From NCBI RefSeq assembly GCF_003097315.1, contig NZ_QDDL01000014.1:32014-96013 (forward strand): 64,000 nt of DNA, given 5' to 3'. The notes beneath the pieces are model-generated. The model did no database searches and was not told the DNA's origin. It worked only from the letters and a program-made list of their open reading frames with translations. The stretch comes from Pelagibaculum spongiae. Lineage in GTDB: Bacteria > Pseudomonadota > Gammaproteobacteria > Enterobacterales > Pelagibaculaceae. This document shows, piece by piece, positions 26,619-35,712 of the stretch. Position 1 is the stretch's first letter. Every line of letters begins with the position of its first letter. The position numbers and the translations under genes were made by a program.

Positions 26619-28508
26619 CTATTGCTTGTTGTTTCTAATCTGCGGCAATAGGCGATAGAACAGTAATATTGTAAATAAAGCTAAAACTGCCCACCAACTA
26701 TTAGTGCCACCACCAGTTTGTTGGCTTTCTATTGGTGCCTCTGGTGTGAGTTGAGGTATTTCAGCGGTAGGCGTTGGTATCAGAGGGTCTTCTACTTCTA
26801 TGGGCACCTCTTCTCGGGTGTCAGAACAAAAGTTATAAGCTTCTGGTGAATTAGCTGAGCAGCTGGCAACTAGTGCAAATTGGTTATCCACAGCGGTCGT
26901 TTCTTTAACGCCATCGACGGTAATCGAGCTGGCGATTACTTCAACAGTCCAGCCACCATCTTCAGGTGTGTTGATTAAGACATGTTCAATGGTGTTGACC
27001 CTATCTTCGTTGCTGCCAGATACAGAAGCATCGCCAGCCAGTAACCCTTGGTTGCCCCAATAAACCGAACCCGATGGGCTGGTAACTTTTAACGAAAGGT
27101 TATTGGTTGCTGTGTAAGCATCATCTTCAGGATCTTGGAATGCCATGGTGACTTCCAGTTTTCCGCTGCTTGGAGATTGCTCAACATAAAGAATCTGGCT
27201 GTGAGTTTGTTGGTGAATCAGAGCTTGGCGGTCGGTGACTAAAGTAAACTTTCCACCGTTTTCAGTTGCTCGCTTGGCAAGCTCAGAGAGTTGCGGAATT
27301 CCCCACCCTTGATTGTAACGACCAATTTGAGCCACTGGATAACGATAAGCACTGTTAACTAATAATGCTCGAGTCATGGCCGGGCTAGGTCGATGGCGAT
27401 AAACCAGGCTGGCAGCTTCAGATTCGGTCATGCTAGATAAATCGCCTAATCGACCTGGGTTTCCGGTAAAGATGCCATCGGCATACATTTGGTTAACTAA
27501 GCCTGCTAGGCCGAATAATTGAAAAGCCGAGCTGTTAAAACCTCCGAGGCGATCAAGTCTTTGGCCGCCTAAATGACTCACCGAAAGATGTGCTGCATCA
27601 CCCAGCACCAAATCAGGTTTAATACGACCTTCAGGAGTTGGGCCGAAGTTACTTTGGCAATAATTATCGTCATTAAAAGACGCTGTGCCATTAAGGCAAA
27701 CCACCCCAGCGATTAGAGCATTTTTTAATCTGGCGCGATTATTGTTACTGGTTATTTGTTGGCTAGTGGAACCGGAGTAAAAAATTTCTAATAGCTCCAG
27801 ATCCAGTGTTGCGTGCTGTTGTAAAAAAGGCGCAATTCGTTGTGACGATTCACCAGGGTGGGCATATAGCATTACTGCATTATCACGAAAAAAAGCGATT
27901 CCATCATCTACTGGCAAATTGAGTGCTGCATGGTTGCCTGGCGCTTCAATAAAATCACTGTTACCGATGGTGAGTACAGGTTGCGGAGGGCTGTAAGTTT
28001 GAGTAACGCCATTTTCATCTTCTCGGGAATCGAGCAGCGCTGAGAAGTTAGGTTTTTGAATATATGCGCGGCCTTGTGGTAAAAAACCATTTACACCCAA
28101 GAGCAAAGTATTATTAAAAAAAGCTAAAGCACAGGCTTCAGTACCTGCCTGCCAATTGTATTGATCGCCTACAGATTCTTGGTTAATCGGTTGGTAGGTG
28201 AAGCCTTGGTGCGATGCGCGAATTGCTTCACCGCACTGCCCGCGAACACCTTTGCCTAAATAAGGGCCAATTACGTTTTCATCAGAAGATTTAACGCCAA
28301 TACCTTGAATGTCTAGAAGGCCGTAAATTTGTCGAAGTAAATTAGTGCTGTCGATGGTTGGTAATAGCCAAGATGGCGTACTGGTTTGCCCAAAAAAAGC
28401 TTGGTTTTGTGCCGAAGTTAGATCTTTTGGTTCGATTTGAGCATTGGCCGTTCCAATTCCCATCCAAATACTGATCAGCAGTCCAGTGTAATTTAATAGT
28501 GGTTTCAC
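26619..28508 (-). CDS. Subtilase-like exported protein, probably inactive, with GlyGly-CTERM-like tail
   Basis: A 629-residue protein with a signal peptide (LLISIWMGIGTANA). The middle resembles an S8 subtilase domain: GRIKPDLVLGDAA matches the usual GRIKPD(V/L)VAPG stretch, SSAFQLFGLAGLVNQMYADG matches the segment after GTSxAAP, and NQGWGIPQL matches the domain end. The triad appears lost: QAGTEACALAFFNN sits where HGTxVAGxIAxxN is expected, the aspartate motif is not visible, and the GTS box has become NSS. A P-domain-like beta region follows. The tail TGGGTNSWWAVLALF plus a basic end resembles GlyGly-CTERM, a rhombosortase sorting signal. Confidence 0.6.
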   Translation of the reverse strand: MKPLLNYTGLLISIWMGIGTANAQIEPKDLTSAQNQAFFGQTSTPSWLLPTIDSTNLLRQIYGLLDIQGIGVKSSDENVIGPYLGKGVRGQCGEAIRASHQGFTYQPINQESVGDQYNWQAGTEACALAFFNNTLLLGVNGFLPQGRAYIQKPNFSALLDSREDENGVTQTYSPPQPVLTIGNSDFIEAPGNHAALNLPVDDGIAFFRDNAVMLYAHPGESSQRIAPFLQQHATLDLELLEIFYSGSTSQQITSNNNRARLKNALIAGVVCLNGTASFNDDNYCQSNFGPTPEGRIKPDLVLGDAAHLSVSHLGGQRLDRLGGFNSSAFQLFGLAGLVNQMYADGIFTGNPGRLGDLSSMTESEAASLVYRHRPSPAMTRALLVNSAYRYPVAQIGRYNQGWGIPQLSELAKRATENGGKFTLVTDRQALIHQQTHSQILYVEQSPSSGKLEVTMAFQDPEDDAYTATNNLSLKVTSPSGSVYWGNQGLLAGDASVSGSNEDRVNTIEHVLINTPEDGGWTVEVIASSITVDGVKETTAVDNQFALVASCSANSPEAYNFCSDTREEVPIEVEDPLIPTPTAEIPQLTPEAPIESQQTGGGTNSWWAVLALFTILLFYRLLPQIRNNKQ

Positions 28509-28818
28509 CAGTAATACTCTCCATGTATGTTCATAGAATTATGAGTGAAAAATATCGCAGAAAAAGAGGGTAGGCGACTGCTAGAGGACTAAAGTATTCA
28601 AACAGTGAAGTGTGTAATGTTTTTTATGTGAACGGGGATCGTATTGTGTGACAAGTTTCAAACAATGCGTCTGTTTTTCCTGGGGCATGAATCGCTCAGT
28701 GCCGCACCTTAGCATTTCTACTTTCAGTTTGACCGAATGCTCAGCTGATAGCCTGCAACAGCGAGAAATGAGGTGCGGTTTTGAAGATATTATTTTCTAT
28801 TGTTTAATTTAATAACGG
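28509..28818. other. Intergenic region with a long inverted repeat
   Basis: No gene is visible. It contains the inverted repeat at 28702-28778 described separately. Confidence 0.5.
28702..28778. repeat. Imperfect inverted repeat with a long loop
   Basis: CCGCACCT...CATTTCT pairs with AGAAATGAGGTGCGG, giving 8 and 7 bp of stem with a 3-base bulge around a loop of about 45 bases. It has no T run, so a simple terminator is unlikely. It could be a structured RNA leader or small-element ends. Confidence 0.5.
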
Positions 28819-29928
28819 TTATTTTGCTGATTTAGCTGCTTCGATTCTTTTTTTCGAATCTGGGTGGCTGCTTAAATATTCTAGCCAATGATTGATTTTA
28901 TTTTCTGTATTGTTAATAGCAGTTTCATTGCTTTTATTTTCTGATGCATCGTTAGCACTTTCTCCACCTAGATCTGAAATCACTTCAGCTAGCTGATCAT
29001 CATGAGCTGATTCCAGCAAAACAATCGCATCGGCGAAATCATTAGCAGAACGTCCGATTTGCTTGAGTTTTTCATGGGCAAATATATCTGCTTGCGTTTC
29101 CATATCTCTGGAAAATGCATTTTGTAACAAACCGGTTCCAGCGCCTAAAATTAATTCTCCAGCGCCTTCGATATCACCAAACATCATGGTAAATAGTAAA
29201 GTAGTGGCAGTAGTTCGAGCTAATTGCTTCATTCCATGCTGATATTCGACATGGCCGATTTCATGCAATAACACGGCAGTTAATGCGTGTGGGTTGCTTT
29301 CCATTAGAGTGACGATGTCGTCAATTACAATGACAGAGCCATCCGGTAATGCCATCGCATTGGCACCCATTTCACTGCTACGAAAAAACAGCCGGTATTT
29401 TTCTTTAGATAACTTTAACTGGGTGAGTACTTCATCCCATTGTTTAGTTAATTGATTTTGTTGCTGCTCTGATAGCTCAGTAGGGTCGAAGGTGATCTTA
29501 TCTAGCACGATAAGTGTTTGCTGGCTGAGCTCTTGGGCAACCACATCTGGCAGTAATTCAACCGAAGCATCTGCTGCAGCCGGTAGCACTCGAGTGGTCA
29601 TAGTCCACAAGAAAAAAGGTACAAATAAAGAAGCGCAAATGACAAATATCCAATGGCTTTCTAACCAAGCAGTGATAGTTTTTTTCTTTTCGATGCCTTT
29701 CCAGCGAAAGCTGCTGTCGCTGGGAGTGAAAATTGCACCATCATCAAAAAAAATATCGACTGCCAAGCCGGGTATGACGTCACCAAATTGATAATGATCT
29801 TTAGCATCAAGGCGAATTGCTTGGGCGGTATCGGATTTAATAATTTCGATTCTACCGTCATTGAATAATGAAGCGTCTGCTGGGAATGATTGGCTACATC
29901 CGGACAGCTGATAAATTCCCTTGATCAT
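28819..29928 (-). CDS. M48 family metallopeptidase, membrane-anchored
   Basis: A 369-residue peptidase with an N-terminal domain of about 85 residues, one membrane segment (WIFVICASLFVPFFLWTMTT) and a zinc-peptidase domain with HEIGHVEYQHG; the third ligand is probably in METQADIFA. The C-terminal part has a polar linker (SENKSNETAINNTENK) before SSHPDSKKRIEAAK, a usual M48 ending. It follows a DUF898 (YjgN) gene on the same strand. That pairing occurs in many gammaproteobacteria, so they probably work together in the envelope. Confidence 0.92.
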   Translation of the reverse strand: MIKGIYQLSGCSQSFPADASLFNDGRIEIIKSDTAQAIRLDAKDHYQFGDVIPGLAVDIFFDDGAIFTPSDSSFRWKGIEKKKTITAWLESHWIFVICASLFVPFFLWTMTTRVLPAAADASVELLPDVVAQELSQQTLIVLDKITFDPTELSEQQQNQLTKQWDEVLTQLKLSKEKYRLFFRSSEMGANAMALPDGSVIVIDDIVTLMESNPHALTAVLLHEIGHVEYQHGMKQLARTTATTLLFTMMFGDIEGAGELILGAGTGLLQNAFSRDMETQADIFAHEKLKQIGRSANDFADAIVLLESAHDDQLAEVISDLGGESANDASENKSNETAINNTENKINHWLEYLSSHPDSKKRIEAAKSAK

Positions 29929-29967
29929 ATGTATCCTAAATATCAGGTGTTTACCTAGTTTTTAAAT

Positions 29968-29995
29968 ATCAAAGCCCTGAATTCAGGGCTTTGAT
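29968..29995. other. Perfect 28-bp palindrome between the DUF898 and M48 genes
   Basis: ATCAAAGCCCTGAA and TTCAGGGCTTTGAT are exact complements with no loop between them. It lies inside the likely operon, so it may act as an attenuator, an mRNA stabiliser or a weak terminator (the T tract after it is broken). Confidence 0.75.
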
Positions 29996-30019
29996 GAAGC
30001 GACTAACTCTGAGAGAGGG

Positions 30020-31093
30020 CTAGGTGAATGATAAATCAGCATCAAACAAGCCTGCGGCTTCTTCACCAAATGCAGCATCTTGTCCGGTTACTGTATTCAC
30101 TAAGTTATCGGCTTCAGCAGTTAAGTTGACGGAAATCGCGTTCGCCAAGAAACGATTTTTGCGAATTCGAGTTACCGGGTAAGCCAAGCCAAAGCTCAAA
30201 ATAATCAAAAGTGTATTGCTCATAGTCAGCCAAACATAGCCAGCAGGGCGAATGTCGCTATTGAATGAAGCAACATCTTCCAGGGTCAGTGAACGCATAA
30301 CATGATTTAAGATAATGCTTTGATAAATCGCTCTGGCTAGAAAAGATGCGATGAAAATACCTAGATAAAGCCCTGCGAAAGCAAAAAATGCAGCAGGGCT
30401 AGCATTGTCTCCAGATAAACCACCGTTTTGAAACGCAGTAAAAGCACTGACGCCTGCCGTAACGCTAATAATAACGATGGCGGCAATAACCGTTCCTATT
30501 GCTGCAACAGCAGCTAAATAATAAGTGCCGGTTTCCGTGTTCAAACGGAATTTTTTTCCACCATAGCTAATGTTGTCATGAATGAATTTATCCATCCGTT
30601 GGAAAACCCATGGCATGGCTAGATAGAGAGTCAGAGCGCCAAGCAAAGGCAGCAGGATGAAATTGACAATAACGCCGCCATAGCTGCCATCGAATGAAAA
30701 ACGCACATTACGATATGCGGTCATTCGCATGGAAAATCGTAAACCCTGAATAATTAACCATGGAGTAGCAACTATTAATAAAAGTGAAATCGCTACAGCA
30801 GCAAGTGGGTTTAGCGAAGACGCTACTGAAAATATTACAAGTAAAACAACAGCTATTATACGGCCTTTGAGAATTTGCCAGGGTGTTGCCAGGTAGCGAA
30901 AGCTATGGTTTTCTAGGCTAGTATGGCCGTGCATGTACTGATTAGTACGGACTTTTGCCCAGGCGCTATAAATTCCCAGTGTCAGAATGCTCAGCAATAC
31001 ATTAACTATCCATAGTTTAAAAAATTCTCCTGATTTTCCAGTGAACTCTACTTGCGCAGTTCGCATTGGTGTTTGCACAGCTTGAGGTTGCAT
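30020..31093 (-). CDS. DUF898 (YjgN) family membrane protein
   Basis: A 357-residue polytopic inner-membrane protein of the YjgN/DUF898 family. It has the usual start (VEFTGKSGEFFKLWIVNVLLSILTLGIYSAWAKVRTNQY) and several repeats of a two-helix unit, with FRYLATPWQILKGR and YGGKKFRLNTETGTYY as family marks. Its function is unknown. It is probably cotranscribed with the M48 peptidase gene downstream across a 91-bp gap with a palindrome. Confidence 0.93.
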   Translation of the reverse strand: MQPQAVQTPMRTAQVEFTGKSGEFFKLWIVNVLLSILTLGIYSAWAKVRTNQYMHGHTSLENHSFRYLATPWQILKGRIIAVVLLVIFSVASSLNPLAAVAISLLLIVATPWLIIQGLRFSMRMTAYRNVRFSFDGSYGGVIVNFILLPLLGALTLYLAMPWVFQRMDKFIHDNISYGGKKFRLNTETGTYYLAAVAAIGTVIAAIVIISVTAGVSAFTAFQNGGLSGDNASPAAFFAFAGLYLGIFIASFLARAIYQSIILNHVMRSLTLEDVASFNSDIRPAGYVWLTMSNTLLIILSFGLAYPVTRIRKNRFLANAISVNLTAEADNLVNTVTGQDAAFGEEAAGLFDADLSFT

Positions 31094-31404
31094 CGTTTAT
31101 CCTTGTTATAGCGACGAGTTATACCAGCTAACGGTTAAGTTGCTGGTGATATTGTAGGTTTTTAGAATCGCTTTATATGACAAGATTCAATAAATAGCAA
31201 TGGCGGCGTAATATGGGTTGTTGTGGCGGTTCGACCAGATTTTTCGTATTTACCCGAGCTAGATAAAATATTCGTAGATAAGCCAGATAATGAGCGCTTC
31301 AAATTTTTTTTAATTTCCACCATCCGTGGTGGTTATACGATGTCATCCGAGGCTTTGGTTGTCAGAAGGCGCTGGTGCTTTTCTAACCTACATCCTGCAG
31401 ATGA
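31094..31404. other. Intergenic region between DUF898 and radical SAM genes
   Basis: No supported gene. A plus-strand open frame near 31223-31519 runs into the radical SAM gene on the other strand and looks like chance. The DUF898 promoter should lie here, but I cannot pick it out. Confidence 0.4.
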
Positions 31405-32298
31405 CTACAAGCCTCTTTGCCATTCTTCTCGCAAGTTGATTTGCCCATTAATTGCTTGGTCTACCTGCTCTAAAAGCTTGGTTTTGTCTTTGCCCAACGT
31501 GCCTTTCAAAACCAAATAATTAGAAGCGTGGTCGCTACGGAAAATAGTGCGTTTTAGCTCAAGGTTTTGTAGCAGTAATTGCATTTCTTTGAACAAAATT
31601 TGCTGACCGGGCATTTCAAAAGCTTGATGGCCAGCATCCAGGTAGCCTTGTTTAAAACGCTGTTCGCCCATTGGAAAACTAACCACGAGAGTAGAGAGGT
31701 ATTCAGGCTGTGCTAGATTCATTAGCTTGGCAGAATTAATGGCGTGTTGTTGCCAATAAGCTGTGCCGCCTAGTCCATTAAGAATCATTACCGAACTTTT
31801 AATGCCAGCGGCTTTTAATTTGCTTAGCGCTTGCAGCGAGCTGTCAAAAGTTTCACCTTTTTCTATCCCTTGTAACACTAAGTCATCGCCACTTTCACAG
31901 CCGACATAAGCCAAAGTTAATCCCAGAGCGCGCAGCTCACTTAATTGCTCGGTGGTTTTGTTAAGTAAATTACGTGGCAAGCAATAGCTGGAGACTCGGT
32001 TGACGTTCGGTAAATAGCGGTGAATCGCTTGTAAAATTTCTTTCAGGCGGCGAAAAGACAATGTCATTGCATCACCATCAGCCAGAAATACTCGTGATAT
32101 CTGATCTGCTTGCGGTGCCAGTGCAATTAATTCCTGATCGATATCTGCTTGTGATTTTGGACGGAATTTCTTTTGCGGCTGAGTGTACATATCGCAAAAA
32201 GTGCATTGGTTGTAACTGCAACCATTAGTGACTTGAAGGATTAACGATTTCCACTCACTGGGTGGGCGAAAAACCGGTTCAATATAATGCGGCATCAT
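31405..32298 (-). CDS. Radical SAM protein
   Basis: A 297-residue radical SAM enzyme. The cluster motif near the N-terminus is CSYNQCTFC (Cys27, Cys32, Cys35), a CX4CX2C spacing used by some COG1032-type radical SAM proteins instead of the common CX3CX2C. Further family segments are VFLADGDAMTLSFRRL and LAYVGCESGDDLVLQGIEKGETF. The reaction is not evident. It lies 20 bp downstream of tag on the same strand, so the two are probably cotranscribed. Confidence 0.9.
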   Translation of the reverse strand: MMPHYIEPVFRPPSEWKSLILQVTNGCSYNQCTFCDMYTQPQKKFRPKSQADIDQELIALAPQADQISRVFLADGDAMTLSFRRLKEILQAIHRYLPNVNRVSSYCLPRNLLNKTTEQLSELRALGLTLAYVGCESGDDLVLQGIEKGETFDSSLQALSKLKAAGIKSSVMILNGLGGTAYWQQHAINSAKLMNLAQPEYLSTLVVSFPMGEQRFKQGYLDAGHQAFEMPGQQILFKEMQLLLQNLELKRTIFRSDHASNYLVLKGTLGKDKTKLLEQVDQAINGQINLREEWQRGL

Positions 32299-32318
32299 AA
32301 TTTTAGCTCGGTGCTCGG

Positions 32319-32888
32319 TTATTGTTCAATGCATGGTTGGTGGCGAAAACAATCAACGACATGGTCATTAATTAGCCCCATAGACTGCATAAAGCTATAG
32401 CAAATGGTTGGGCCAACAAATTTAAAACCCAGCTTTTTGAGCTGTTTGCTCATATCTTGAGAAATCGCAGTCGTTGTCGGGCCATCAGACAATAATTGCC
32501 AATGATTGACCTGCTGTTTTCCATCGACAAAGCTCCAGATAAAATCACTGAAACTACCGTGCTTCTTTTGAAAGTCGAGAAAAGCCTGCGCGTTACTGAT
32601 TACAGCATCAATTTTGAGACGATTACGAACAATGCCGGTGTTTTGTAGTAATTGTTCGCGGTACTCAGCATCGATTTGAATAATCTGTTGTGGATCAAAA
32701 TTGAAGAATGCCTTGCGATAGTTTTCACGCTTTTTCAAAATGGTAATCCAGCTCAAGCCAGCTTGAGCGCCTTCCAAATTGAGTTTTTCAAATAGCTTTT
32801 GGTCGTCTCGGCAAGCAACGCCCCATTCAGTGTCGTGGTAGTTTTGATATAGCGGATCATCTCCGCACCAGCTGCAACGTGTCGGCAT
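32319..32888 (-). CDS. tag: DNA-3-methyladenine glycosylase I, Tag
   Basis: A 189-residue base-excision enzyme that removes 3-methyladenine from DNA. It starts MPTRCSWCGDDPLYQNYHDTEWG and ends with HVVDCFRHQPC; cysteine and histidine residues at both ends form the zinc snap known in Tag. The region GAQAGLSWITILKKRENYRKAF is typical of the catalytic pocket. I chose the ATG at 32888; a longer frame to 32999 adds 37 residues with no homology. It is followed by the radical SAM gene. Confidence 0.95.
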   Translation of the reverse strand: MPTRCSWCGDDPLYQNYHDTEWGVACRDDQKLFEKLNLEGAQAGLSWITILKKRENYRKAFFNFDPQQIIQIDAEYREQLLQNTGIVRNRLKIDAVISNAQAFLDFQKKHGSFSDFIWSFVDGKQQVNHWQLLSDGPTTTAISQDMSKQLKKLGFKFVGPTICYSFMQSMGLINDHVVDCFRHQPCIEQ

Positions 32889-33045
32889 GGTGGTAACTCT
32901 TGAAAAGTGTTGTAGCACTGTATCTAGCGGATGATTGAGGATCAAGGAAGGGTGTGGAGCGAGTCGTAATCCCACAACTAAAGCGTTCCTTATGCACACT
33001 CTGTGATTTTATATAATCAGTTCAGCGCTTTGCCTAAAATTCCTT

Positions 33046-33051
33046 TATAAT
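33046..33051 (+). promoter_or_regulatory. Candidate -10 box upstream of rhlE
   Basis: TATAAT lies 72 bp before the rhlE start. The matching -35 region is weak, so this is tentative. Confidence 0.35.
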
Positions 33052-33122
33052 CCGCCTCCGATTTAGGCTATACACGGCAATTGTTGTCTAGTTAGCCATG
33101 ATATTAGCTGATAGGTATTACC

Positions 33123-34442
33123 ATGAATTTTTCATCTTTAGGTCTAGCCCCCGAACTACTGCAAGCCATCGAGGCATGCGGCTATACCGAGATGACGCCT
33201 GTGCAAGAGCAAGCTATTGTGCCTGCTCGCCGCGGTAAAGATGTGTTGGCCAACGCTCAAACGGGCACAGGTAAAACTGCTGCATTTGCGTTGCCGATAT
33301 TGCAGCAAATGATCGATAAGCCACGCACTGCGCCATCAAAAAGCCCAAGAACCGTCATCCTAACCCCTACTCGTGAATTAGCTGAGCAATTGGCGCAGAC
33401 TATTGGTGATTACGCCCAATTCCTGCCGTTCAGCATCACTGCGGTATATGGCGGAGTGAAAATGGGTGGCCAAGAACGCAAGTTGAAAGCCGGTGTTGAT
33501 ATTCTGATTGCAACACCTGGCCGCTTAATGGAACACATCACTCAGTGTAACGTTGAATTATCAGCGTCTGAGTTTGTAGTTTTAGATGAAGCAGACCGCA
33601 TGCTAGACATGGGCTTCATCGAAGATGTAAAAACTATTTTCCAGCGCACTGCTAAGAAACGTCAAACGCTATTGTTCTCAGCCACTATCTCACCGGCGGT
33701 TAACGAATTAGCGCACAAAATTTTACACAATCACCAAGAAGTGCGGGTTGCCAAGTTAAATGCTGCGGCTGATACGGTTAACCATGTGGTTTATCCAGTA
33801 GATGAACGTAGCAAAATTGATTTGTTCATGAATTTGCTGGAAGAGCAAAACTGGTTTCAAATTCTGGTATTCACCAGCACTAAAGAGCAAGCAGACCGTT
33901 TATTATCAGATTTAAAATTACGCAAGGTGACCGCTGCAGTCTGTCATGGTGATAAAAGCCAAGGTACACGCAGACGTGCATTGGCAGAATTTAAAGCCGG
34001 TGATATTCAAATATTAATTGCGACAGAAGTGGCGGCTCGTGGTTTAGACATTCAAGGTTTAGAATACGTATTAAACTTTAACTTGCCTTACCTTGCTGAA
34101 GATTATGTTCACCGTATTGGCCGTGCCGGGCGTGCTGGCAATGAAGGTTTCGCCATTTCATTTGTTAGCCGTGAAGAAGAGCGCACGCTGGATAACATTG
34201 AACGTTTAATTGGCGGCCGGATTGCCAGAGTCTTCCAGCCGGGCTTTGAAGTGAGTAACCGTGACAGACTGATTAAAAATGTTGCTCAAAAGCAGCGCCC
34301 AAGTCGTGCCAATAAAAGCAGCCAAACCAGAATAGAAGGTAAATCTAGCAACCCTTCTGCGGGCAAAGCGAATAAGCCAGCATCGGTTAAATCTAAAAAA
34401 TCGGTTGCGCCTAAAAAGCCTAAACACAAAAACAAGAAGTAA
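33123..34442 (+). CDS. rhlE: DEAD-box RNA helicase, RhlE-like
   Basis: A 439-residue ATP-dependent RNA helicase. Motifs in order are the Q motif (GYTEMTPVQEQAI), AQTGTGKTAAF, PTRELAEQL, ATPGRLMEH, the DEAD box (VLDEADRMLDMGF), SAT, and HRIGRAGRAG. The C-terminal 70 residues are rich in lysine, serine and proline, an RNA-binding tail as seen in RhlE. It probably remodels ribosome precursors or mRNA, often in the cold. It ends with a strong terminator. Confidence 0.94.
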   Translation: MNFSSLGLAPELLQAIEACGYTEMTPVQEQAIVPARRGKDVLANAQTGTGKTAAFALPILQQMIDKPRTAPSKSPRTVILTPTRELAEQLAQTIGDYAQFLPFSITAVYGGVKMGGQERKLKAGVDILIATPGRLMEHITQCNVELSASEFVVLDEADRMLDMGFIEDVKTIFQRTAKKRQTLLFSATISPAVNELAHKILHNHQEVRVAKLNAAADTVNHVVYPVDERSKIDLFMNLLEEQNWFQILVFTSTKEQADRLLSDLKLRKVTAAVCHGDKSQGTRRRALAEFKAGDIQILIATEVAARGLDIQGLEYVLNFNLPYLAEDYVHRIGRAGRAGNEGFAISFVSREEERTLDNIERLIGGRIARVFQPGFEVSNRDRLIKNVAQKQRPSRANKSSQTRIEGKSSNPSAGKANKPASVKSKKSVAPKKPKHKNKK

Positions 34443-34459
34443 GTTTTTATATAGAATAA

Positions 34460-34497
34460 ATGGCGTGCAGTGTTTTAATACTGCACGCCATTTTTTT
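34460..34497 (+). terminator. Terminator of rhlE
   Basis: ATGGCGTGCAGT and ACTGCACGCCAT form a 12-bp stem with a short loop, followed by seven T. It lies 18 bp past the stop codon. Confidence 0.93.
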
Positions 34498-34543
34498 GTG
34501 AAGATTAAAAAACTGGCCAGGTTTGAGGTAATATTTAAAGCAG

Positions 34544-34580
34544 AAAAAAACGGCATAAACCAAAATTTATGCCGTTTTTA
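34544..34580 (-). terminator. Terminator of the 307-residue lipoprotein gene
   Basis: AAAACGGCATAAA and TTTATGCCGTTTT arms with a short loop; the minus strand ends in a run of T. It abuts the stop codon of the gene at 34583. Confidence 0.88.
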
Positions 34581-34582
34581 AA

Positions 34583-35506
34583 TTATTTCAGGTCAATGTT
34601 TAAAGTGAAATCGATTTCATTACCATCAAAGGTAACAGTGCCTTGCTTCGAATATTCTAAAAAGCTACTTGCTGGAGCCTCAATATTAGTGATGTCTGCG
34701 TTATAGTTGGTGCCAGCATAATTGAAGTCTACAGCTGAACGTGATGGGATAATCGAGCTAATATCAAAGCCTTCAACTTCAGGTGTAACCAACCAGTCTG
34801 CTTCAAGTGAAGTGCCATTAATATCTGACAATTCAAGCGTGTTTTGTCTAGTTGTAATTGTTTGCGGTACTCCAGTTATTTCTAGAGATGAGTTAACCGA
34901 AGAAGCCTCCATGCAGTATAAATTGATTGTTTCATTGTCGGCAATTTGCAGTGTACCTATTGGTGACTCAACATCGTCACGAACCTTGTAGCTGGAAGCA
35001 CTTGCAGTATTAAAATTAAACTGGACAGATGCAGGGTCTTCTTCGCTGTCTGACGATGACATTCCATCGGTATTAATAATTATTTTTGAATTGTTGATAA
35101 TTGTGGCTGAGAAGGGTTCATCTGACTCTGAATCGGGGAATATAACTTGATTGCCTTCAACCCTGAGTGCTTGTGGTTCTCTCTCTTCATCTGAGCAGTT
35201 GGTATAGCTGTAGCCTTGCTCGCTGCTGCCAGTGATTCGCATCAAGCCTGTAGCTTGCATTGACAAGGATATATCGCCGAGGATAGGGATATCTTCATAA
35301 ACAGAGACAGCACGTTGACCTTCAACATTAATGGTGGTCAGCCATAAACCTTCTAAAGAGTCTTGTGATACTTCTAGGTTTTCAATACCGGCTGGAGCAA
35401 TCTCTGGCAGCTTTTTGGCTTGGGTATCAGAAGAACTTCCGCCACAGCCAGTAAGAACAGTACCCAGTAAACCAGCGACAACGATAGCTGAAAGTTTCTT
35501 TTGCAT
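34583..35506 (-). CDS. Hypothetical lipoprotein, 307 residues
   Basis: A secreted lipoprotein with signal peptide and lipobox LTGC, mature end CGGSSSDTQAKK. The rest is acidic and beta-rich, with no family I recognise. The serine-rich spacer after the cysteine suggests an outer-membrane or surface anchor. It has its own terminator and about 200 bp upstream before the next gene, so it appears monocistronic. Confidence 0.75.
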   Translation of the reverse strand: MQKKLSAIVVAGLLGTVLTGCGGSSSDTQAKKLPEIAPAGIENLEVSQDSLEGLWLTTINVEGQRAVSVYEDIPILGDISLSMQATGLMRITGSSEQGYSYTNCSDEEREPQALRVEGNQVIFPDSESDEPFSATIINNSKIIINTDGMSSSDSEEDPASVQFNFNTASASSYKVRDDVESPIGTLQIADNETINLYCMEASSVNSSLEITGVPQTITTRQNTLELSDINGTSLEADWLVTPEVEGFDISSIIPSRSAVDFNYAGTNYNADITNIEAPASSFLEYSKQGTVTFDGNEIDFTLNIDLK

Positions 35507-35712
35507 TGTAGTTACCTTTATTTTTGTTGCTTTTGGTAGCGACGCTTTTGATGCGTTCGCATTGTATTTTATGGGGCACTATAGCGGAAGGTTATAAAGT
35601 AGGCAATCTGGTTAGTGTTTCATACCTGCAATCACTGATTGTAGTGCTGGATTGTTTTTTTGTTTCGGTTGGTTGAAAAAAATTAAATTGTTATTGTTTT
35701 TAATTGTTGGAT

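Noticed and set aside
31223..31519. Plus-strand open frame of 98 codons
   Set aside because: It runs into the end of the radical SAM gene on the other strand, has no ribosome site and no recognisable motif.
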